Shown here: piece by piece, positions 36,661 through 45,469 of the stretch
Numbering within the stretch: position 1 is the stretch's first letter
Layout of the letters: each line of letters starts with the position of its first letter
Assembly (NCBI RefSeq): GCF_004005905.1
Contig: NZ_SACO01000009.1
Coordinates: 96,410-160,409 of the forward strand
Direction of reading: 5' to 3'
DNA from: Novosphingobium umbonatum
GTDB lineage: Bacteria > Pseudomonadota > Alphaproteobacteria > Sphingomonadales > Sphingomonadaceae
Length of the DNA stretch: 64,000 bases
Notes under the pieces: generated by a model
The model's database searches: none
Told to the model about the DNA's origin: nothing
The model's input: only the letters and a program-made list of their open reading frames with translations
Program-made: the position numbers and the translations under genes

Positions 36661-36918
36661 ATGAGTGATCGCAAGCCGGCCAGCCCCGCAGCCCAAGGGA
36701 ATGCGGATAAAGCTGCCAATGACAAGCCTCGGATCAGCCCCGGCGAGTTTTTCCGTCAGGTGCGTGTCGAGGCGAACAAGGTGGCATGGCCCAGCCGTCA
36801 GGAAACGGTGCAGACCGCTATCTTTGTCGGCATTCTGATGACCATTCTGGCGCTTTTCTTCCTTGGCGTGGATTCGCTTTTCGGCTTTGTCGTGCGCAGC
36901 CTGCTGTCGCTGGCCTGA
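36661..36918 (+). CDS. secE: Preprotein translocase subunit SecE
   Basis: 85 residues, the short single-helix type. The conserved amphipathic helix FFRQVRVEANKVAWPSRQET precedes one membrane segment (TAIFVGILMTILALFFLGV). SecE stabilises SecY in the inner-membrane translocon. It is 33 bases before nusG, so the two are one operon; the N-terminal 25 residues are hydrophilic. Confidence 0.95.
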   Translation: MSDRKPASPAAQGNADKAANDKPRISPGEFFRQVRVEANKVAWPSRQETVQTAIFVGILMTILALFFLGVDSLFGFVVRSLLSLA

Positions 36919-36951
36919 CGTTTCATACATTTCAAGCATTAGAGGCAGATC

Positions 36952-37488
36952 ATGGCCCGCTGGTATATCATTCACGCCTACTCCGGCTTTGAAAACAAGG
37001 TGAAGGAAGCGATCCTGCTGGAGGCTGAACGCCTTGGCCTGTCGCAGCTGGTCGAGCAGGTCGAAGTGCCTGCCGAACAGGTCACCGAAGTCAAGCGCGG
37101 CAAGAAGGTTCAGGTCGAACGCAAGACCATGCCCGGCTATGTGCTGGCCAAGCTGACCATGAACGACGATGTGTATCACCTCGTCAAGAACACCGCCAAG
37201 GTGACCGGCTTCCTGGGCCATAATGGCAAGCCGCAGGCGATTTCCGAAAAGGATGCTGCGCGCTATTTCGGCCATCGCGAAACCGTGGCCACCACGGTCA
37301 AGAAGCATGTGTCGGTCGATTTCGAAATCGGCGATTCGGTTAAGGTGCTGGACGGTCCGTTCAACAGCTTCACCGGCATTGTGGAAGAGCTGGATTTCGA
37401 CAAGAACCGCGTCAAGGTTTCGGTGTCGATCTTTGGCCGCGCCACGCCGGTCGATCTGGACTTCGAACACGTCGAACTGGCCAAGTAA
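36952..37488 (+). CDS. nusG: Transcription termination/antitermination protein NusG
   Basis: 178 residues. NGN domain begins with RWYIIHAYSGFENKVKEAI and contains MPGYVLAKLTM; the C-terminal KOW domain is GDSVKVLDGPFNSFTGIVEELD. NusG binds RNA polymerase, Rho and ribosomal protein S10. In the common order rplK-rplA would follow; here a strong terminator follows and no rplKA is seen. Confidence 0.97.
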   Translation: MARWYIIHAYSGFENKVKEAILLEAERLGLSQLVEQVEVPAEQVTEVKRGKKVQVERKTMPGYVLAKLTMNDDVYHLVKNTAKVTGFLGHNGKPQAISEKDAARYFGHRETVATTVKKHVSVDFEIGDSVKVLDGPFNSFTGIVEELDFDKNRVKVSVSIFGRATPVDLDFEHVELAK

Positions 37489-37506
37489 GCCAGAGCGAAG
37501 CGTTTT

Positions 37507-37548
37507 CAAAAAGGCGCGGGCGGGGGCAACCCTTCCCGCGCCTTTTTG
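37507..37548 (+). terminator. Intrinsic terminator of secE-nusG
   Basis: Perfect 14-bp stem (CAAAAAGGCGCGGG / CCCGCGCCTTTTTG) with a 14-base loop; the 3' side of the stem supplies the T-run. Confidence 0.9.
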
Positions 37549-37579
37549 CGTCTGGACGGCGGATCTGCCGCGCCCAAAG

Positions 37580-37609
37580 AAAAGCGCGGGAGAGTTGCCC
37601 CTCCCGCGC
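37580..37609 (-). terminator. Intrinsic terminator of the cytochrome c operon
   Basis: Nine-bp stem GCGCGGGAG / CTCCCGCGC with an eight-base loop; on the minus strand TTTTCTTT follows. Confidence 0.85.
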
Positions 37610-37629
37610 ATCATGACGTTCAAACAGGT

Positions 37630-38088
37630 TTAGCGCGCGGCCTTGGCGTCCGCAGCCGTCACCTTGTCCTTATACTTGTTGCCCAGATTGGAGCGGATGT
37701 AATTCACCACATCGGCAACCTGCTGGTCGCTCATCATGCGGCCCACGGCGGGCATGCCATGCTTGCCATGCAGCACGATGGACAAAGGATAGAGGCTGGT
37801 GGCCAGATTGCTGTTCTTGGCCAGCGCGGGATATTTGCCCGCGCCCTGTGCGCCCTGACCCTGCGGCATGTGGCAACCGGCGCAAACGCGCTTGTAGATC
37901 AACTCGCCAGTCGGCTCGCTGAACTTGCCAAGGCTGATAAAGGCGCCGTCGGCATCGCCCTTGCCGCCATCGGTCGGCTTGGCGATCAGGGTGGAAGGCG
38001 CGGCATCGGGACGCTGCGCCAGAGCGGGAGAAGCCATGGCAGCCAGCGCCACGGCGGGAACGAGAAGCGAGAGAAGTGTCTTGGTCAT
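37630..38088 (-). CDS. Periplasmic c-type cytochrome
   Basis: 152 residues. A signal peptide (TLLSLLVPAVALAAMASPALA) is followed by one haem-binding motif CAGCH (about residue 70) and a distal Met in MPAVGRMM, a class I monohaem cytochrome layout with the C-terminal helix VADVVNYIRSNLG. It is the second gene of a pair: its ATG lies five bases after the amine oxidase stop. In this position it probably takes electrons from the flavoenzyme (see findings). Confidence 0.93.
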   Translation of the reverse strand: MTKTLLSLLVPAVALAAMASPALAQRPDAAPSTLIAKPTDGGKGDADGAFISLGKFSEPTGELIYKRVCAGCHMPQGQGAQGAGKYPALAKNSNLATSLYPLSIVLHGKHGMPAVGRMMSDQQVADVVNYIRSNLGNKYKDKVTAADAKAAR

Positions 38089-38093
38089 GAGGC

Positions 38094-39686
38094 TTACCCC
38101 GCCACTACGCGTTGGTGCAGACGCCCGATAGCATCGAGCGCGGAGGTGATGCCGCCTTCCTGCCAGGCGGGAATATAGGAGGCATGTTCGCCCGCCAGCA
38201 GGATGCGACCATCCATCTGGCACAGATTCTTGTAATGCTCCTTGCGCAGATCGTCGGTCCAGCTGCCGAAACAACCCATGGTCCATGGCACGCGGTGCCA
38301 GCCCACAGCCACGCCGTTCAGGAATTCATCCTTATATTGCGGGTGGATTTTTGAGCCCCATTCCACGGCGCGCGCCACGCGTTCTTCGGGTGGCAGCGAG
38401 GTGAATTCATAGGCAAAGGCACCGAAAGTATAGCCGCCCAGCAGGGTGGAGGGGCCTTGCATGCCATAACGGGTGGAAGGATAGGAGATCTGCGTGATCG
38501 GCAGGTCGGTATAGGAAATACCGCCATAGATCTGCTCGTCCTGCTCCCAGAAGCGGCGCTTGAATTCCAGACCCACCTTGAAGCCAGCCTCGTAAGGCAC
38601 GGCCTGAATAGCGGCCGACATCGAGTCGCTGACATTCATCTCGATCTGGCTGAGCACGGAAAGCGGGATGGTGCAGATGCAATAATCGGCCTTGGCCTGC
38701 ATGCGCGCGCCGGTCTTGGTGTCCTCATAGGTGACGACCACGCCCTTGGCATCCTGCTGGATCGAGACGACCTTGCTGTTGAGGCGCACGATATCGCCCA
38801 CATGCTTTTCAAAGCCCTTGGCGACGTTTTCCATGCCGCCTACCGGCTGGAAGATCGCGCTCTGGTGGTCGATGCCCATGCCCGCGGCAATGCCGCTCCA
38901 CAGGCCCGATTGCAGCACGGTGGACAAAGACATGGGTTCCGAAGCGATCGGCTCGGCGGTCAGGCCGCCACCGGGATTCTTGGCCCAGCCGCGGCGTTCG
39001 GCGGAATTATGGCCCTTGCTATAGCTGAGGTCTTTATCGAGCGCGCCAAAGCTGCGGAGCGATTCGATCAGCTTTTCGGCATCATCCTTGGTTACCGCAT
39101 CGCCCAGTGCGTTCTTGTTCACCGCCTTGGCCAGCAGTTCGGAGATATGGCCCTGATAATCGGCGCTGATCTCACGGAAACGCTGCGGCTTGCCGTCAAA
39201 CGCCTTGGTGTTATGCAGATAGGCGTTGGTGTTGACCTGCATGAAAGGTTCAAGCTGCACACCCAGCGTGGTGCAATAATGCATCAGGCCATGGTGGTGA
39301 TAGGGAATGCGCCATGGGCCCGGATTGATGTAATTGCCCGGCGCAAATTGCACATGCTGCGTGGCGCCGCCCAGTTCGGTGAAAGTGTCGCCACCCTTCA
39401 ACGTCCAGCTGCGCCCGCCGATGCGGTTGTTATATTCCAGCACTTGCACATTATAGCCCGCGCGGCGCAGTTCCAGCGCCGAAACCAGCCCCGCCACGCC
39501 CGCGCCCAGCACCAGCACCGAAGCGCCTTTGACATCGCCTTCCAGCTTCACCGGTTTGGTGAAAGTGGTTTCATGGGCTTCGCCCATACTGGACATGGCA
39601 AGATACATGGCCGAGGCGCCTGCTGTCTTGCCGATCATGGTCAGCAGGTCGCGCTTGGTCATCTTCGCGACGGGAAAATCGGTCAT
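38094..39686 (-). CDS. Flavin amine oxidase-family protein, probably exported
   Basis: 530 residues. FAD-binding motif VLGAGVAGLVSALELRRAGYNVQVLEYNNRIGGRSW is complete and the C-terminal FAD contact GRILLAGEHASYIPAWQEGG is typical of the monoamine oxidase/L-amino-acid oxidase family. The N-terminus TKRDLLTMIGKTAGASAMYLAMSSMG resembles a Tat signal with KR in place of RR. Start MTDFPVAK is chosen; the frame is open 30 codons further. Substrate unknown. The coupled cytochrome c suggests it passes electrons to the respiratory chain rather than to oxygen. Confidence 0.9.
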   Translation of the reverse strand: MTDFPVAKMTKRDLLTMIGKTAGASAMYLAMSSMGEAHETTFTKPVKLEGDVKGASVLVLGAGVAGLVSALELRRAGYNVQVLEYNNRIGGRSWTLKGGDTFTELGGATQHVQFAPGNYINPGPWRIPYHHHGLMHYCTTLGVQLEPFMQVNTNAYLHNTKAFDGKPQRFREISADYQGHISELLAKAVNKNALGDAVTKDDAEKLIESLRSFGALDKDLSYSKGHNSAERRGWAKNPGGGLTAEPIASEPMSLSTVLQSGLWSGIAAGMGIDHQSAIFQPVGGMENVAKGFEKHVGDIVRLNSKVVSIQQDAKGVVVTYEDTKTGARMQAKADYCICTIPLSVLSQIEMNVSDSMSAAIQAVPYEAGFKVGLEFKRRFWEQDEQIYGGISYTDLPITQISYPSTRYGMQGPSTLLGGYTFGAFAYEFTSLPPEERVARAVEWGSKIHPQYKDEFLNGVAVGWHRVPWTMGCFGSWTDDLRKEHYKNLCQMDGRILLAGEHASYIPAWQEGGITSALDAIGRLHQRVVAG

Positions 39687-40030
39687 CGGGTTGTCCCTAT
39701 TCAAAGACTGGCTTGGTTCACGCAAACGGGCCGGTTCACCGCTATGGGATAGCGGGAATGGACTGCATCGTGCCAAGCGGCGTTGAGGCTGGCAAGCTGC
39801 CCGTATTTAACCATAGGTCTTATAGTCGGGCGGCGAGTTGGCCTTATGAAACCCTTCGGCCCCGTTATGAGTTTTGTTGATACGCCAATGTGCTTATTCC
39901 GACCCATCGGGCACCCTGTTCATGCAGGAAAGCAACAAAAGCACCTCGCGCCGCGCCGGTAAACATCGCGCGCACGAAAAAGGGGGCAGGTTTCCCCGCC
40001 CCCTTCACGCTATCCCGAAGGATAGTGGGA
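39687..40030. other. Intergenic stretch upstream of the amine oxidase gene
   Basis: About 340 bases. The 3' part contains the OmpA-gene terminator. The rest should carry the promoter of the amine oxidase-cytochrome pair; I see no convincing gene and no clear promoter boxes. Confidence 0.4.
39976..40005 (-). terminator. Intrinsic terminator of the OmpA-like gene
   Basis: Stem AAGGGGGC / GCCCCCTT with a ten-base loop, followed on the minus strand by TTTCGTG. Confidence 0.8.
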
Positions 40031-41140
40031 TCAGTTACCCGAACCCGGACCGTAGGTGATTTCCACGCGACGGTTCTGCAGTTCACGCACGCCATCGGCG
40101 GTCGGAACGCGGGGGTTGGCTTCACCGAAGGCCTGGCTCGAGATCGAACCATCGGCAATGCCCTTGGTGCCCAGATACTGACGCACCGCAGCGTTACGAC
40201 GGGCCGAGAGGGCCACGTTATACTTGGGCGTGCCCGAACGGTCGGCATAACCGGCCAGAACCACCGGAACCGAGGCGCAATTGCCATAGGCCTGCACCGC
40301 GCTGTCCAGAATCGAGGCCGCTTCAGGCGTGATGTCCGACTTATCAAAGTCGAAGAACACGATGTAGGGGCCCTTGTTGCACACCGGAGCCGGAGGCGGC
40401 GGAGGCGGCGGAGGGGGCGGCGGAGGCGGAGGGGGCGGCGGAGGCGGCGGCGGCGGGGGAGGCGGCGGCGGAGCCACCGGCTCTGCGCCGAAGTTGTAGG
40501 TCAGCGTCGCCAGCAGCGAGTGCGAGCGGAACTTGGCCGTTTCGGCAATGCCGGTCACGCCCACAAAGTCATCGGCGCCATCAGCGCGGAAGTAGCGATA
40601 CTTCAGGCCGAGGTCGAGATTCTTGGTGATGGGCGCGCGGATGCCAGCCAGCATCTGCCAGGCAAAGCCGGTCGAGCTGTCGCTGACGCTGGCTGCCGGA
40701 ACGCGGGTCAGGATCGAGGTCTTGACGCGAGCCACACCGGCGCCGGCGCCCAGGAAGCCCTGAAGGCCATTGTCGGGACCGAAGTCGAGCAGGCCATTGA
40801 CCATGAAGGACAGGGCTTCGGTGCCGCCGCCCAGCTTGCCATTGCCATTGCTGGACGTGCCGGCAGGCGTGGTGAAGCGGAGTTCTTCAGCGCGGCGATA
40901 GCTGGCTTCGGATTCCAGACGGAAAGCGCCGAAGTCATAACCGACGATGCCGCCGACGTCGAAACCCTTCTTGGATTCGAACGAACCGATGGTGGTCGCA
41001 GCAGCCTTGTTCTTCAGTTCCTGCTTTTCAACGATGGTGGCACCGAGGTCACCTTCGACATACCAGGCCTTGTCCTTGGCCAGAGCCGGAGTTGCCAGGG
41101 CCGAGGTGGCCAGCGCCACGCCCAGGGCGAGTTTGCGCAT
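40031..41140 (-). CDS. OmpA-family outer-membrane protein with long polyproline linker
   Basis: 369 residues. Signal peptide (LALGVALATSALATPALA), then an eight-stranded OmpA-type beta-barrel domain (about 20-210), then a linker of 27 consecutive prolines, then a peptidoglycan-binding OmpA C-terminal domain with the signature DKSDITPEAASILDSAVQAY and YADRSGTPKYNVALSARRNAAVRQYL (NxxLSxxRA variant). Two cysteines in the C-terminal domain may pair. Such proteins tether the outer membrane to the cell wall. Polyproline is encoded by mixed CCG, CCT and CCC codons. Confidence 0.94.
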   Translation of the reverse strand: MRKLALGVALATSALATPALAKDKAWYVEGDLGATIVEKQELKNKAAATTIGSFESKKGFDVGGIVGYDFGAFRLESEASYRRAEELRFTTPAGTSSNGNGKLGGGTEALSFMVNGLLDFGPDNGLQGFLGAGAGVARVKTSILTRVPAASVSDSSTGFAWQMLAGIRAPITKNLDLGLKYRYFRADGADDFVGVTGIAETAKFRSHSLLATLTYNFGAEPVAPPPPPPPPPPPPPPPPPPPPPPPPPPPAPVCNKGPYIVFFDFDKSDITPEAASILDSAVQAYGNCASVPVVLAGYADRSGTPKYNVALSARRNAAVRQYLGTKGIADGSISSQAFGEANPRVPTADGVRELQNRRVEITYGPGSGN

Positions 41141-41553
41141 TATAATTCCCCTTATGCGAACGGGTGCAGAGTTACTTTGGTGAAAACACCTTTAACTTGT
41201 GCACTGCGTCATGGTTTACCGGCAGGAATGTAAGCTGGCAAGCTTGGATATATCGGGAACAGTTGCGGATTTGTCACATGTTGCAGCGGCTCAGGCGGAG
41301 CTGAATTTAGCCCATTCCGGCCGAGGTTATTGCGCCGTAGCGGTGATGAATCTGTGCAAAAGCCCAAAGGGCATCTCGTCGGTTTCGCACAAATCGCTAT
41401 CCTCGGGAATCGGGTAGGTATGGGTAATGCGCTACAAGATAGTGTGTGCCCGATCCTGCCAAACCATCTAGGTATTGATAGCGGGCCGTGGCAGGAGTAA
41501 GCCCACGCCCGCTGGCGATGCCGAGCCTATATCGCCTTACCGGAGTACCATCC
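41141..41553. other. Divergent intergenic region between the OmpA-like gene and nrdB
   Basis: About 410 bases without a credible gene. It carries the promoters of both flanking genes. The nrdB side contains the box pair described separately at 41434-41477. Confidence 0.5.
41434..41477 (+). promoter_or_regulatory. Putative NrdR-type tandem boxes upstream of nrdB
   Basis: ACAAGATAGTGTGTGC (41434-41449) and CTAGGTATTG (41468-41477) each resemble half or all of an NrdR box (ACACWATATATWGTGT); their centres are 31 bases apart, about three helical turns. The same pair of words occurs with identical spacing upstream of nrdA. NrdR itself is not in the window. Confidence 0.5.
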
Positions 41554-42618
41554 ATGTCGCTTCTAGAAGCCCGCAAGACTTACAAGCCGTTTGAATATCC
41601 CTGGGCTTACGACTTCTGGAAGCTGCAACAGCAAGTGCATTGGCTGCCCGAGGAAGTTCCTCTGGGCGAGGATTGCCGCGATTGGGCGCAGAAATTGTCG
41701 GATCACGAACGCAATTTGCTGACGCAGATCTTCCGATTCTTTACGCAGGCCGACGTGGAAGTGCAGGATTGCTACCACGAGAAATATGGCCGCGTGTTCA
41801 AGCCGACCGAAGTGAAGATGATGCTGGCCGCTTTCAGCAATATGGAGACGATCCATATCGCGGCCTATTCGCATCTGCTCGACACGATCGGGATGCCGGA
41901 AAGCGAATATGGCATGTTCCTCGAATATGAGGAAATGAAGGCCAAGCATGACTATCTGGCCCAGTTCGGGGTGGATACGGACGAGGATATCGCCCGCACT
42001 TTGGCCATGTTCGGCGGCTTTACCGAAGGGCTCCAGCTTTTCGCTTCCTTCGCCATGCTGATGAACTTTCCCCGCTTCAACAAGATGAAGGGCATGGGGC
42101 AGATCGTGAGCTGGTCGGTGCGCGATGAATCATTGCATTGCGAAGGCATCACCAAGCTGTTCCACGCCTTTGTGCAGGAACGCGGCTGTCTGACCAAAGC
42201 GGTGAAGGAAGACATTATCGACTGCTGTCAGAAGACGGTGCGTCTGGAAGATGCCTTTATCGATCTGGCCTTTGAGCAGGGCCCTGTGCCCGGCATGAAT
42301 GCCAAGGATATCAAGCGCTATATCCGCTTCATTGCCGACTGGCGTCTGGGGCAACTGGGCTTCCAGCCGATCTATATGATCGAGGAGCATCCGCTGCCTT
42401 GGTTGCAGCCGCTGCTCAATGGTGTGGAACATGCCAATTTCTTTGAAACCCGCGCGACCGAATATTCCAAGGGGGCCACGCGTGGCGATTGGAACACGGT
42501 GTGGAGCAGCTTTGACGCGCGCCGTCGGGCCAAGAATTCCGATGTGGCGGTGGCGTTGGAGGGTATCGACACCGAAACCGCCGATATGTTCAAGGCGGCG
42601 GGTATCGCTGCCGAATAA
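41554..42618 (+). CDS. nrdB: Ribonucleoside-diphosphate reductase subunit beta, class Ia type
   Basis: 354 residues. R2 houses the di-iron centre and tyrosyl radical. The iron ligands and radical site are visible: METIHIAAYSHLL gives Glu, His and the radical Tyr, and RDESLHCEG supplies later Glu and His ligands. No ATP-cone is fused. ATG 41554 (MSLLEARKTYKPFEYPW) has GGAG upstream. It is about 14 kb from nrdA, while the two are usually adjacent. Confidence 0.96.
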   Translation: MSLLEARKTYKPFEYPWAYDFWKLQQQVHWLPEEVPLGEDCRDWAQKLSDHERNLLTQIFRFFTQADVEVQDCYHEKYGRVFKPTEVKMMLAAFSNMETIHIAAYSHLLDTIGMPESEYGMFLEYEEMKAKHDYLAQFGVDTDEDIARTLAMFGGFTEGLQLFASFAMLMNFPRFNKMKGMGQIVSWSVRDESLHCEGITKLFHAFVQERGCLTKAVKEDIIDCCQKTVRLEDAFIDLAFEQGPVPGMNAKDIKRYIRFIADWRLGQLGFQPIYMIEEHPLPWLQPLLNGVEHANFFETRATEYSKGATRGDWNTVWSSFDARRRAKNSDVAVALEGIDTETADMFKAAGIAAE

Positions 42619-42634
42619 GCTTTTGATGCATTGG

Positions 42635-42670
42635 AAAGGGTGGTCAGGCTTCGGCTTGGCCGCCCTTTTT
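42635..42670 (+). terminator. Intrinsic terminator of nrdB
   Basis: A 15-bp stem including G-T pairs (AAAGGGTGGTCAGGC / GCTTGGCCGCCCTTT) with a TTCG tetraloop, followed by TTGTTG. Confidence 0.85.
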
Positions 42671-42711
42671 GTTGCCTGCTGTAGGCGTCATACGCGTGTT
42701 GCGCGGACAAA

Positions 42712-42740
42712 GAAAAACGGCCACCCTAAAGGATGGCCGT
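42712..42740 (-). terminator. Intrinsic terminator of the PEP-CTERM gene
   Basis: Seven-bp stem ACGGCCA / TGGCCGT; on the minus strand TTTTCTTTG follows. Confidence 0.75.
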
Positions 42741-42766
42741 CTTCTTGAATGCTTTTTCGCGTAAGC

Positions 42767-43279
42767 TTAGGCAGCGACCAGCGCGCCAGCGTTACGACGA
42801 CGCATTGCATAGGCAACCGCGCCAAAGCCCAGGATCATCAGGGCCCAGGTGGCGGGTTCAGGAACGGCGAAGCTCAGCGTGAACGAACCCAGCGAAGCCG
42901 ACGAATACTTGGTGGCGAGGGTGAAGGTGTCACCCGCGGCCACAGCCAGAACCAGCGACTGCAGTTCGGTTGCACCCGAGGACAGCACGTTCAGGTAGGT
43001 GTAGGCACCGGTAGCCGTGGCGCCGTTATACAGGCGCACGCCATTGGTGGCGAAGTTCACATTGGTGTCGGCACCAGTGATCGACGAGAACAGCTTGATC
43101 GTCAGGGTGCCGGCATAGGGCGCCACATAGGTGAAGGTCGGGGTTTCGGAAACGGCCGTGCCCGACACGGTATAGGTCGAGCCCGTCTGTACGATCGAGG
43201 CAGCGTTAGCGGCCGAGGGGGCAGCTGCCACAGTGGCGGCAGCGAGAGCGCCAAGCAGCGCCTTCTTACCCAAGTTCAT
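42767..43279 (-). CDS. Secreted PEP-CTERM protein
   Basis: 170 residues. A signal peptide (LLGALAAATVAAAPSAANA) is followed by about 115 residues of Thr/Ser-rich beta-type sequence, and the C-terminus is a complete PEP-CTERM sorting signal: PEPATWALMILGFGAVAYAMRRR, i.e. the PEP motif, a hydrophobic helix and an Arg cluster. Such proteins are processed by an exosortase and exported in species that make exopolysaccharide. No exosortase gene lies in the window. The body resembles no family I recognise. Confidence 0.92.
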   Translation of the reverse strand: MNLGKKALLGALAAATVAAAPSAANAASIVQTGSTYTVSGTAVSETPTFTYVAPYAGTLTIKLFSSITGADTNVNFATNGVRLYNGATATGAYTYLNVLSSGATELQSLVLAVAAGDTFTLATKYSSASLGSFTLSFAVPEPATWALMILGFGAVAYAMRRRNAGALVAA

Positions 43280-43542
43280 GAGGAATTCCTTTCAAATCTG
43301 CTGACCGAGGGCGTCCCTAACTGGGCCTCCCGAGTAATTGCGTACAAAATTTGATGACGCAGTGCAACAGGTGCTTTTATCGCCCGATGACCAGATTGGG
43401 ACGATTTGAAAGGAATTCCTTTGGAACACAAAGAGATGACTTGATTTGAAAAACCGCAGTCCAGGTTTAGGGTTAATCCATATTAAAAAGTAGCGCTCTG
43501 GACTATTCTGTAAACCTTGCGGGGTGTTAACTATAAAAGCAC

Positions 43543-44916
43543 TTAAGTATTTTTACCTGATTCCTTGCGGCAAATTTCATGATCTGCATAGCGAAGCCAC
43601 AAGTAAGTGGGCGATCCTTCGTCAGAGAACTGGTAAGAATCCGTAGGGTCGCCAGGTATTTTCGACACGAGATTGTATTTCTTGTCCAAATTGTCCAAGA
43701 ATCCATCCTGCCAACCTTCGGTCGCTGCCAATTCTTTTACCGTGGATGGCTGCAGTGTCCCGCCCGCATTCAAGGCGGTGCAGGCCAGCAGGCCCAACAT
43801 CGGTCCCAGACCATCGACATAGGCCTGATCGATTCGGTAATGCAGCGTCGGTTGCAGGCGGGAACGGATTTCGTCCAGCGACTGGCGAATCGCCTGCACA
43901 ACATCGGCGCGGGTCACCAGCTTGCTTTCACGATCCACCGCGATGATGCCGGCATATTGGCTGATCAGGCTGGCCAGATAGGGGGAGCCGCAAGACAGCG
44001 AGGTGATGAAGCGCATCACATCGGGGCCGAATTCCAACCCGCTCACGCTTTGCCCATTCTGGATCAGGTTGGCGATTTCCTCATCGCTCATATTAGGGAT
44101 CTGCATTCCGTAAATATTACGGCGGATCGAAGGAATACGGTCGATCAATTCGGTCAGGCTGGCGGCCACACCGCCAATCACCAATTGCACACGGATCGAA
44201 CGGTCCGACAGGCTCTTGATCAATTCGGCGATCGAGGCGCGGAAGGCGGGGTTGAGCGCGCGGTCAAATTCATCGAGGATGATGACCACGCGGGTGTTGG
44301 ACAGGCGGGCCAGAATGTCGGTGGCGCGGGCCACGGTCAAAGTCTCGCTGCCAGCCAGATCCTCCAGCGTCTTGCCCTGCTCGGCCTCGTCCGAGGTGGG
44401 CGTGTAGTCGCGGTGGTAAAGCAATGGAATGTCGCGCAAAATGGCACGGAACGTGTTTTCGAACTCCGCGCCTTCGCTGCAGGAGACATAGCGCACCAGA
44501 TATTTGGCATTCTGCGCCAGATCGGCCAGAATATTGAGCAGCGAGGTCTTGCCGATGCCGCGCTCGCCATAGATCACCACATGCAGGTGCTGCTCCTCGA
44601 TCGCGCGGATCAGAGAGCGCAGGATATGCGTGCGACCAGCAAACATTTGCGGGCGGGTGATCGGGCGCGAAGGGGTGAAAGCATCGCGCAAGCGGAAGCG
44701 CACCTGATCGAGCGGGCCGCGATGGCCTTCGCGCAACTGGTCGCTGGCCGTGCCCTGAAAGGTGGGCAGGCTATGCTTGGGGCCTGCACCAGCCTGCCGG
44801 TTAAAGCGGTTGAAGCCATCGTCCTGAGCGGTGGCATTGTCCTGAAAGGGCGTGTCGGTTTGTTCGTCTGCATGCTTTTTGGAGAACAGACCTTTGAACC
44901 AAGTCATTGCAATCAA
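43543..44916 (-). CDS. AAA+ ATPase with winged-helix-like C-terminus
   Basis: 457 residues. N-terminal 80 residues are hydrophilic and low complexity; the ATPase core has Walker A GERGIGKTS (about 131-139) and Walker B VVIILDEFD (about 215-223), then RNIYGMQIPNMSDEEIANLI, a lid region of ORC/AAA_16 style, and a C-terminal part (STVKELAATEGWQDGFLDNLDKKY) like a winged helix. Such ATPases act as molecular switches or loaders; the partner is unknown. It is divergent from the TonB receptor gene and follows, on the same strand, the PEP-CTERM gene's upstream region. Confidence 0.88.
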   Translation of the reverse strand: MIAMTWFKGLFSKKHADEQTDTPFQDNATAQDDGFNRFNRQAGAGPKHSLPTFQGTASDQLREGHRGPLDQVRFRLRDAFTPSRPITRPQMFAGRTHILRSLIRAIEEQHLHVVIYGERGIGKTSLLNILADLAQNAKYLVRYVSCSEGAEFENTFRAILRDIPLLYHRDYTPTSDEAEQGKTLEDLAGSETLTVARATDILARLSNTRVVIILDEFDRALNPAFRASIAELIKSLSDRSIRVQLVIGGVAASLTELIDRIPSIRRNIYGMQIPNMSDEEIANLIQNGQSVSGLEFGPDVMRFITSLSCGSPYLASLISQYAGIIAVDRESKLVTRADVVQAIRQSLDEIRSRLQPTLHYRIDQAYVDGLGPMLGLLACTALNAGGTLQPSTVKELAATEGWQDGFLDNLDKKYNLVSKIPGDPTDSYQFSDEGSPTYLWLRYADHEICRKESGKNT

Positions 44917-45469
44917 CCTTCTGATCTGGCGCTGGCATCTGGTTGGAAAATAACCACTTAGGTTTTCTGCATTAGATGATTTTCAACCTAGCAGCCGCAG
45001 TCCGCTACGCAAGCTTTCGTAAATCCACAACCGAAAAAGCGACCTAAGTGCTAGACCGGAAGTTTGCTTAGTTCTCGTTACCGATGGTGCCCGAATATAG
45101 CGATAAAGGGTAAATTTTTTCAATGCTTGGCCCCTTGGTGGCGGGTTGCATTGGTATTGGATGATTATGGACAGCGGCTCGATAGGCGCTCTTGTCCTTC
45201 CCGTCGCGTTTGCCCGCCTTGCGCCTTTGATGCAGCAAAGGGCTAAAGCCCAACTTGGGCGAGCAACAGAAATGCTAAAATGTCTACTTCCTCTGTTGAG
45301 ATTATGCATGGGGCAACAGGGAGTTTCGTTCAAACCAGAGTCAAAGTGCAGGAAAAGGCGCGATTTTGCGCCCGATGCCCCCTGCCTGAAAGACATGGTT
45401 TGTGCGGGCGCCCTTCGTCATTTTTCCGCCGGTCCAGCCTGACCGGCCTTTGGTGCAAGGAAATTATCG
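44917..45469. other. Divergent intergenic region, 553 bases
   Basis: Lower in GC than its flanks and contains promoters for the AAA+ ATPase and the TonB receptor genes. Frames open here have no good start, no family character and unusual composition, so I report no gene. An AAGG lies shortly before the receptor start. Confidence 0.5.

Noticed and set aside
45064..45442. Short frames in the intergenic region before the TonB receptor gene
   Set aside because: They overlap each other on both strands, have no ribosome-binding sites and show unnatural composition.
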